Shown in pieces: positions 57,169-64,000 of a DNA stretch of 64,000 bases (position 1 is its first letter; each line of letters starts with the position of its first letter). This DNA comes from Rhineura floridana (lineage: Eukaryota > Chordata > Lepidosauria > Squamata > Rhineuridae), in the NCBI RefSeq assembly GCF_030035675.1, contig NC_084497.1, forward strand, positions 30,268,437 to 30,332,436. Direction: 5' to 3'. The notes beneath the pieces are model-generated. The model did no database searches. It saw only the letters and a list, made by a program, of their open reading frames with translations, and was not told where the DNA came from. Both the position numbers and the translations under genes were made by a program.

Positions 57169-57298
57169 AGAGGTAGCCGGTGTGGTGCCCTCCGGTTTTT
57201 GTTGGATGCCAGTTCCTGTCATCCGTCACATGCTGCCTGGGGGGCTGATAGGAGTTGGAGTCCACAACATTTGGAGGGTACTGTGTTGACTGCCTCTG
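57169..57298. mobile_element. hAT-type fold-back MITE with target-site duplication
   Basis: Ends CAGAGGTAG and its inverse CTGCCTCTG. The flanks TGCTAATG (57161-57168) and TTCTAATG (57299-57306) agree at 7 of 8 bases. Internal arms are GTGCCCTCCGGTTTTTGTTG and ACAACATTTGGAGGGTAC. It fixes the CCTCCAGATGTTG family as hAT-like. Confidence 0.82.
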
Positions 57299-60200
57299 TT
57301 CTAATGCATATAAGCAGTGCAAACTCGCCCTTGAAGATCAGGCTCCAGCTGCATGCTGCCTGCCGTTTGCATCCCCAGCAGAAATGAGTATGTGCAGCTG
57401 GATCTCTAGGCAGCTGTTTTCTCTGAGCACTACAGTGCCCCTGCATGGCCAGTGAAAGCGCACTTTCAATGTTGGACAGGGAGGGGTGTGTGAGGGCGGA
57501 GCTGGATATTTATACACATCTCTTGAAGTCAACTGCTCCTGTCTTTGTGAGCCCCGTTTTCCATCTGACTTGAGAAAGGAAGGGGGTTTGGTGCAGAGAG
57601 GGAATGAATCAGTAGGGAGAATGTAGAGTTTCCTTCTAATGATGAATAGAGATCCAAGAGACAAAATAACTGCAATTGATATTGGTAAAGCTTGGTTTGC
57701 TGCCTTATTGCAGTTTTGTTTCCCTCATTGTGATCTGATCCCTTGCAGAAGGAAAGCAGAGGCTTCTTGGTTGTAGCTGTTGGATCATTACTACGCTGTG
57801 GCTGACAGAATTGCTCTGCCCTGTTCTACTTGGCAACGTAAAGGTTTCCTCAGATCTACCTGCTTGTTAAACAGCTGAGGCGGCTGGGTAGGACTCAGTG
57901 GGTACCTTGAGAGAAATCCTTGAATACTTCCTTCCTTTAAACAGCCTGCCAGTCCACTGGACACAGAATGAGTATCTGAATAGGAGGGGTGGTCGCACAT
58001 CATCAGATTCAGCCATGGATTTTGGGATGGACTTGAGCAAGCCTGACACTTTGGATGTGGTAGTCGTCATGACCTACTTCATGAAATTTCCTGTGAGGAG
58101 AACACAGCTCTTTGCATTCTGACAGTGTTCTATAAATAACATTTCAAGTCAATAAAAGCCACAAAGCAGTCAAACCTCTAGTTTCTGTCAACTAGTGAAA
58201 CTGCTTGTAAGATATTTTCTTTAAACATCACACATAGCTGTGCCTTGGTAGTAACAGTAGTTCCAAAGCCTGCTTTTAAATAGTTACATTTGTGTTCCTT
58301 TCCAGTTCATTTTGATACCATAAAATGAAACCATGTCAGACATTCCACCATATGATCTGTGCCCTGTTGTGCAAGTCTCTTGGCTATTTAAGAAAGATAT
58401 GCATTGAGCCCCATAACCTTCCCAAAGCAAGCCGCACAGTCGGATCCCAAACCTGATTATCCAGAAGCAAATTCTGCTCTGTTAAATGGGACTTGATTCC
58501 TAGTAATTGTGCTAGGATTTCAGCCTTTTGTATTCTACATAATTCTAATTAACCTAAATTAGCGCCAGGAATCTTAGCTGACTTTTGTGAAACTGGACAT
58601 GTCTGATAAGGAGGTAATTAAATGATCTGAGGGAAAAGTTGGAGCAGACAATCATAATCTCTCATTGTAAACTATCGCTTTGTCTGCCAGATGTAAAAAA
58701 GTTGTAAAGAAATATGATGCAGAGGTGATTGTAATCTCTCTTGTGCTGTAAAGCTGAGACAAAGGTCACTTGTGTTGTAAGATGATCTCATGTGTTGCTT
58801 GTTCTAAAATCCTGGAGTTCATAGAGCTGCTGAAACGTTTTCTCCATGTTCTTAGTCTGCAACCATTTCTATGCTTTTGGCGTGGGAGGTGGCAGTAGTG
58901 GTTGTGCTCTTGCCCATCATGACTAAACTTGATGAAATAAATTGACTGCTAGTTGCTTGTGTTGGCTTCAGGCTTACAGCCGAATAGACAACGAACGGCA
59001 GTTTGCCTGTGCACCTGAGATACTCAAGGAGCTGGTATAGGCCAGTCTTTACCAATGGCGTATGCATTGTTATTAATTACAATTTCAAGAATAAGGTGGA
59101 TCCTAAAAATGTATGTCTCGAAGTGTCAGAGGCCACTGTAAAGAGGTGTGAGACACACCTGTGGGGAGGAGGTTCACCGCTTAGGCACTGCCACAGAAAA
59201 CACCTTTTCCTGGGCTAACCTGGGAAGATTACCCAGTTGCCCCCACCAACAGCAGCTAGGCTTGAGGCACTAGAGGGAGGGCTTTTTTCAAGCCTAATTG
59301 TGGAGGTGATGAAAAGGAGACACTTTGGGCCAGATTTGGGGGGGGGGCTGCCCTAGCTGCATATGTTCCCAGTGGACTTTTGGAAATGTTAATTAAAAAA
59401 TTCTCTTGTTTTTTATTTATTTTCTTGTATTTATTTTTAAAGCTTATATTTCATACCATCCGTTTTTCTCTCCCTCCCTCCCTCCCATTCCTTCCCCACT
59501 GTGTCATGCTCTAGTGGGTGCCCTCAGAGGGTATAAGCCTCTCACCAAGGAGAGGAGGGTTGAAGGGGCCATACAGTCCAAACAAACCAGGGTCAAGCAC
59601 AGGGAATCAGTTCAGGTCCAGAACACGATCCAGAGGTGAGGTCAGGCAGCTGCGCAAGATCAGTGCCACAGGGAGTGACTCGGCAAGGAGGGGCGTCTGC
59701 ATTTGGGAACACAGAGCCAGCAAGCAGAAGGATCAAGAGGGAGGCCTTCTGTACTCTTCCCTCCTAGACTGCCCCCACCCTAACCACACTGCTGATGGTG
59801 AAGGAGCATTGGGGATTGCTTCCTCGCCACTAGGCCCCTTACTCATGAGGAGTATGATGACTCTGGGCCCATAGACGCATGCTATTTTGCCAGTCTTGGA
59901 GCGGGACCTTTTGGCACCACCGTCCTTGAAGCCTGGGGGCTGCCTCTGCCCCTTAAAGGCATCCTCCGAACTGACTCAAGGGACTCTGCCTGCTCCCCAA
60001 GGCCCTCGGTCTGTGGAGAGTCAGGTTTGTCCTTGGAGAACTCCTTTTCTGCTACCGGGTCAGGGCTAAGCATGACATGCTGTCACCAGTCTCTTGGTTT
60101 ATACGGGGAAGTGATTGCAATTTGACTCCTCCATAATTTTTGCCATTGTACTAGCTCTGGCCTAGAACTGTACAGGGATAATGCGGGTGCTGCTTCTGTT

Positions 60201-60304
60201 AGGCAGTATGTTGCCGTCACAGTGGCAAGTTGTGTTATATACTGTAGGAAGGATAACTTAAAAGGAAAAAACGAAAAGCTGAGTATCAGTCATTTGAAAT
60301 GTGT

Positions 60305-60376
60305 GGGCCTAAATTAGCCATGTCCATTAATTTCAGTGGGTCTATTCTGAGTGGGACTAACGTTGAATATAACCCT
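60305..60376. mobile_element. Half fold-back, CTACTCAGAGTAGACC family
   Basis: GGCCTAAATTAGCCATGTCC, ATTAATTTCAGTGGGTC, TATTCTGAGTGGGACTAAC and TTGAATATAACCC: the right half only. Confidence 0.65.
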
Positions 60377-60436
60377 TTTATTTATTAAATTTATATGCCA
60401 CCCTTTCTCCCAAAGGGAGACCTTTATGACTGCAAG
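60375..60436 (-). mobile_element. LINE 3' tail, antisense
   Basis: TTTTATTTATTAAATTTATA, TGCCACCCTTTCTCCCAAAG and GGAG: the inverse of the GGGCGGGATATAAAT tails. Confidence 0.6.
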
Positions 60437-61498
60437 TCGATTCGTTTGTGAAACGTTTTCCAAAGCAACAGAAGTTATCCATTTATAGTACTGACTGGTA
60501 TGTTGTGGTACCCTGGAACTTTCATTGTTGTCTGTGGGCAACAGCACTGAGCAGCTGCAGCCCACCAGTGTCAGTTATCTTTGGTTTCATCATTGCTGTG
60601 AAGACACACATTTGTGCAAGGAAAGCAGAGGCGGATTTTTAAATCCAGCAAGCAAGGGGAAGGCCTTCCTTTTGGCTGACTTTAACCACGTTGTGAGGGA
60701 ATTCCCTTCTGCTTGGGGAGCTTCTCTAGGGAGCCTATGCCAAGCTGGCCTTTGGACACAGAGTGATGTCATCCTGACTCTGAACTATGGGTTAAGAAGC
60801 ATTGAGGTAGCTCTGGCTTGAGTGACATTTTTGTCTACTGCATTTAATGAACCCCCAGTCCCGGTTTTCAGAACTCTTATTTTTTTGGTCTATGTAAGTC
60901 TCTTTATCCTCATGTTAGAATGGGAAAACACCGGACTCTGACCTCTTTGCTCACGGTGCGAAGTTGATCCGAGGGCAGAACTTTGTCCTTATTGTTCAGG
61001 AGCCCAGACGTTATTTCTAAAAGTAACCTTCCCTACACCTGCACATTCTTACGTGCACGCAGTCTCCTCCTGACTTCCTTGAGGACTCAGGCAGAACGCT
61101 CTGCCAGTGCAAGTCTTCTCATGCCGCCCCAGCTGGTGTCATGGCATGTGCTGGAAAGAACCCTCTTCCTTCATGGCAGGAAGTTGTGTGTCAAAGCGAT
61201 TGCTAGCCTTACACCTTGCATTTAGCCTTTTGTGGTGCTCAGTCTGCCTAATTATGCGTCTGTAGTCCAAAGCTTCAGCCTTCAAAGATTGGTGTGAGTT
61301 GCACGTTGAGTGCTTGCCCCACCCTGAACTGGGGCATTGGCAAATAAAAACATCAGTCCACCTGCAGCTTCTTCCTTCGCTTCTTGAAATATGAGCGCAC
61401 ACTGGCGAGACTTGGCTGTTCCCCCTCCCCTTGTCCCCCTCTGAAGCGGTATCATCATCTTTCCCAATTTCCTCTTGTGAGGTTTTCTATGCCTAACG

Positions 61499-61524
61499 TT
61501 GTGTGTGTGTGTTTGTGTGTGTAT
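61499..61524. repeat. (GT)n microsatellite
   Basis: GT dinucleotide run with one TTT interruption, in SPEN intron 1. Confidence 0.9.
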
Positions 61525-62451
61525 TATCGCAAGTATCGGAAGTAAGAGTTGGCCTCTTCTGGGTGTCCACAGTGCTACAGATTACTTTGTTTTTGGATAA
61601 ATCAGAATTGTGGGTTGCAGGTGGATGGACCTTTTTGTTGGGTGCTAGCAATAAAGAAATTAAAATAAATGCATATCCGTGAGGGGAGGGGTGTATAGGG
61701 GCTTTTGAAAATAGCTTTTGTCTGCCATCTTGTCAAAGATAGACTAGAATGATGCACAGCCAGAAATTCCATCAGCAAACTGGCATTGGCCGTTCAGCTC
61801 TATAGATGCCGATAAGGGCTGCCGTGTGCTCCTTCTGTGTCTGTGGTGAAAGCCAAAAATGTTCTGGCAGTTAAGAGCGGCAACCAGTTCCATTTGATGC
61901 TGCAAAAGAGTGCACTTCCTTTTGTTTTTCATAGGCATGCCATCTCCAGCTGGCTGTCCCCTTCATTTGGGGAAAACTACCCCATTTTTAAAGGAGGAAA
62001 GCTTTATTGAATGTTGCATTTCTTTGCAACCCTTTCTCCCTTTTAGGCTAACCAAACTTGTCCTGAATATCAAGAGCATACTCTGGCGTAGTTTTCACAT
62101 GAGGGATTTGAGAACAGTTTTGAGGATGATGACGTGCCATTTCCTTTACACCAACATTTTTTGCCACATGTTCAGCATTTATCACAGTGTGGTATATATG
62201 CTAAACTTATCCCTTCTAAACATGCATGTGACAACAGTTGCTTAGCAACTGTAATGTGAAACAAGGATTGAATGTTTTGATGGAGCATAAAATGAAGATG
62301 TTGGTACTATAAAGCAAATTATTTTATGCCTGACAGGCCAGCAGCATGCCTAACACACCCTGATTTACCATCTCAAGGTGTAAACTTTATGTGCATTGGG
62401 TTACTTGCCCGTCACTAACCAATATAAGAGATTGAGAACATATTTCTAGGC

Positions 62452-62764
62452 CAGGGGTTCCCAACCTTTTTGTACACGTACAAATTTACATACTTGGTAT
62501 GGTGACCTTTTGATTTGCTGTCGTGTGTATTTTGGACCTTAGGTCTTCCCCGTTGCCAAAGAGCGGTTCAAAAGTGTCGAAATGCACGACTTGAGCCTTT
62601 CCAACGTTTGGTTACAAGCATCAATGCACTATTATAATATGACAACAACAAAAAAAGCTGTCAGAGGTATTCATCGCACCAGTTATAGATTAAATTTAGT
62701 AATTGTTTGGGTTTACTTATAAAGGCTGCAATGCACTTACATGACCCACAGCTTGGGAACACTG
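62452..62764. mobile_element. hAT-type MITE with target-site duplication
   Basis: Starts CAGGGGTTCCCAACC and ends GCTTGGGAACACTG. Flanks are TTCTAGGC (62444-62451) and TTCTAGGG (62765-62772), 7 of 8 identical. 313 bp, no transposase. Confidence 0.85.
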
Positions 62765-63108
62765 TTCTAGGGCGTCAGTCGATAGGGAGGGAAATGCTGG
62801 CAACTTTCTTATGGATCTGTTCCTATAGACATTCAAGCAGGGTAATGAGAAGGGATGTAACAGGCAACATAGGATGATTACCTTGTTTTATTCATACCAC
62901 TTAAATCAATTTACCTGTAGGTGTTTCAGGCCTGCAGTACCTATAATTTAATTGGGGCTTGTTTTGTTTTTTAAAAAAAATGCATGTGCATTGTTAACCT
63001 GCCAGAGCCCATGGCAAAAGAATCAGCAATTCAGTTGGCCGCATTTGGTTGGGTTACATTGACATGAACAAAGGTATGTGATACAGAAATGTCTGTAGTG
63101 GTTAGCCA

Positions 63109-63130
63109 CTGTGTGTGTGTGTGTGTGTGT
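63109..63130. repeat. (GT)n microsatellite
   Basis: About 11 uninterrupted TG units. A shorter CA run lies near 63642. Confidence 0.9.
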
Positions 63131-64000
63131 ACACTTTTTTCACATCCTGTACAGATCTGAGCAAAGGTAGTATTTGTCTAAAGAAGATTTACTTGTAAAA
63201 CAGTGAATGGAATCTCTCCCCCCCCCCAACCCTATATTTTGCACACTCTTTTTTTGGTTGTTAAGTACACTTTGCAGAAGTTGTGAATATGGTTTTATCC
63301 TAATCGGCATTGTTAATTCACCTGCCTTCTGCCTTGGGCCCTTGGAATCCTAGCAGCAGCAATTCAGCGTTCTGCTTTCAGTGGCTGGGGAGAACTCAGC
63401 TTTTCAGACCACAAGTTCTTTTTCATTGCCATGCTGTAAAGAGGACTGAATTGACTGCATAGAACTTGTGTGTGTAATCTTAAGACTGAGATGCCAAGTG
63501 AGATTAGTAGAATGGTTCAACAGCAAAGAAAGATTCAGTGACGGAATATTGACTTCCGAACGTCATGCCAGCCTATCCTCGTTAGAATGAAACTTGTCTG
63601 TCTTTGGGGAACAGCCCTGAATTGGCTCTCATTCTTGCCACACACACACACACCCATTTTGTAAAACAGCCATATCTTTTCTAGTGGCCTTTACAGACTT
63701 CTGTCTCTATAGGTTTAATGTCATCAGTGTCATAATCATCTGTAATTAGTTTTATTGACGATAGTTAACAACAACAAAAAATGCCAATAGTTTACTTTAG
63801 TAGTTTTGGAATGTGATGGTGGATTCTAGCAGGCAGCTTGCTCAGGCTTCCCCATTTTCCCAGTTCAGCAGAGTCTTGTCTTGTGGCGATACGTAGGCTG
63901 AGGGTGACAATGAAGAAGCCAGCTTAATTGAGCCTGGAAAACTACCACCTGCCCAGGGCCCATTGTCAAAGAAGGAATTTGGGTGGCAGCAAGGGGGAGG

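Larger units (their letters stand above)
51408..64000 (+). other. SPEN: SPEN intron 1 (5' part)
   Basis: 12.6 kb, strikingly poorer in interspersed repeats than the DNA from 13 to 30 kb. Clear elements are only at 57169, 60305, 60375 and 62452. Simple runs occur at 52935-52980 (TTTA-rich), 61499-61524 and 63109-63130 (both GT). A 182-codon ORF at 52010-52558 is unexplained. Low repeat load suggests regulatory content; this is inference. Confidence 0.75.

Noticed and set aside
51408-64000. SPEN exon 2
   Set aside because: Looked for coding of YGRVESVKILPKR-like sequence next to a splice acceptor; none found, so exon 2 must lie beyond the window.

Overview
This window is vertebrate nuclear DNA, most likely from a squamate reptile (lizard or snake lineage). 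It carries the conserved gene block PLEKHM2 - SLC25A34 - TMEM82 - FBLIM1 - SPEN, which is the order of human 1p36.21, and every gene lies on the + strand. The organism call rests on two things. The proteins are clear but diverged relatives of the mammalian ones. The non-coding DNA is full of tRNA-derived SINEs, MIR-like SINEs, LINE 3' tails and short fold-back DNA elements of the kind I associate with lizards. I cannot name the species.

Layout. 1-4.4 kb: the last three coding exons and 3' UTR of PLEKHM2, an Arl8/kinesin lysosome adaptor. 6.4-16.2 kb: complete SLC25A34, a mitochondrial carrier, five coding exons, 311 aa. 19.6-24.6 kb: complete TMEM82, a multipass membrane protein of unknown function, six coding exons, 337 aa. 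24.6-29.8 kb: repeat-rich intergenic DNA. 29.8-38.8 kb: FBLIM1/migfilin, with a CpG-island promoter and seven coding exons encoding an N-terminal filamin-binding motif, an octaproline run and three LIM domains (366 aa). 38.8-50.4 kb: intergenic DNA with two extra GC-rich, promoter-like blocks near 43.2 and 44.9 kb. 50.4-51.4 kb: the SPEN CpG-island promoter, 5' leader and first coding exon, which is the start of RRM1. 51.4-64 kb: the beginning of SPEN intron 1.

The genes are neighbours by descent and do not form one pathway: lysosome positioning, mitochondrial transport, an unknown membrane role, adhesion/actin signalling and transcriptional repression. Exon boundaries come from GT/AG splice sites, an unbroken reading frame across each join and remembered family sequences. 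No alignment was run.

The points most worth following up are: a repeated dimeric fold-back element present three times with a shared spacer; an in-frame alternative first coding exon for FBLIM1; two candidate unannotated promoters upstream of SPEN; an NRF1-site cluster and two uORFs in the SPEN leader; a SINE that seems to supply a PLEKHM2 branch point; and three hAT-type elements with 7-8 of 8 bp target-site duplications. I found no CRISPR array, prokaryotic feature or endogenous retrovirus, and no clearly undescribed biological system.
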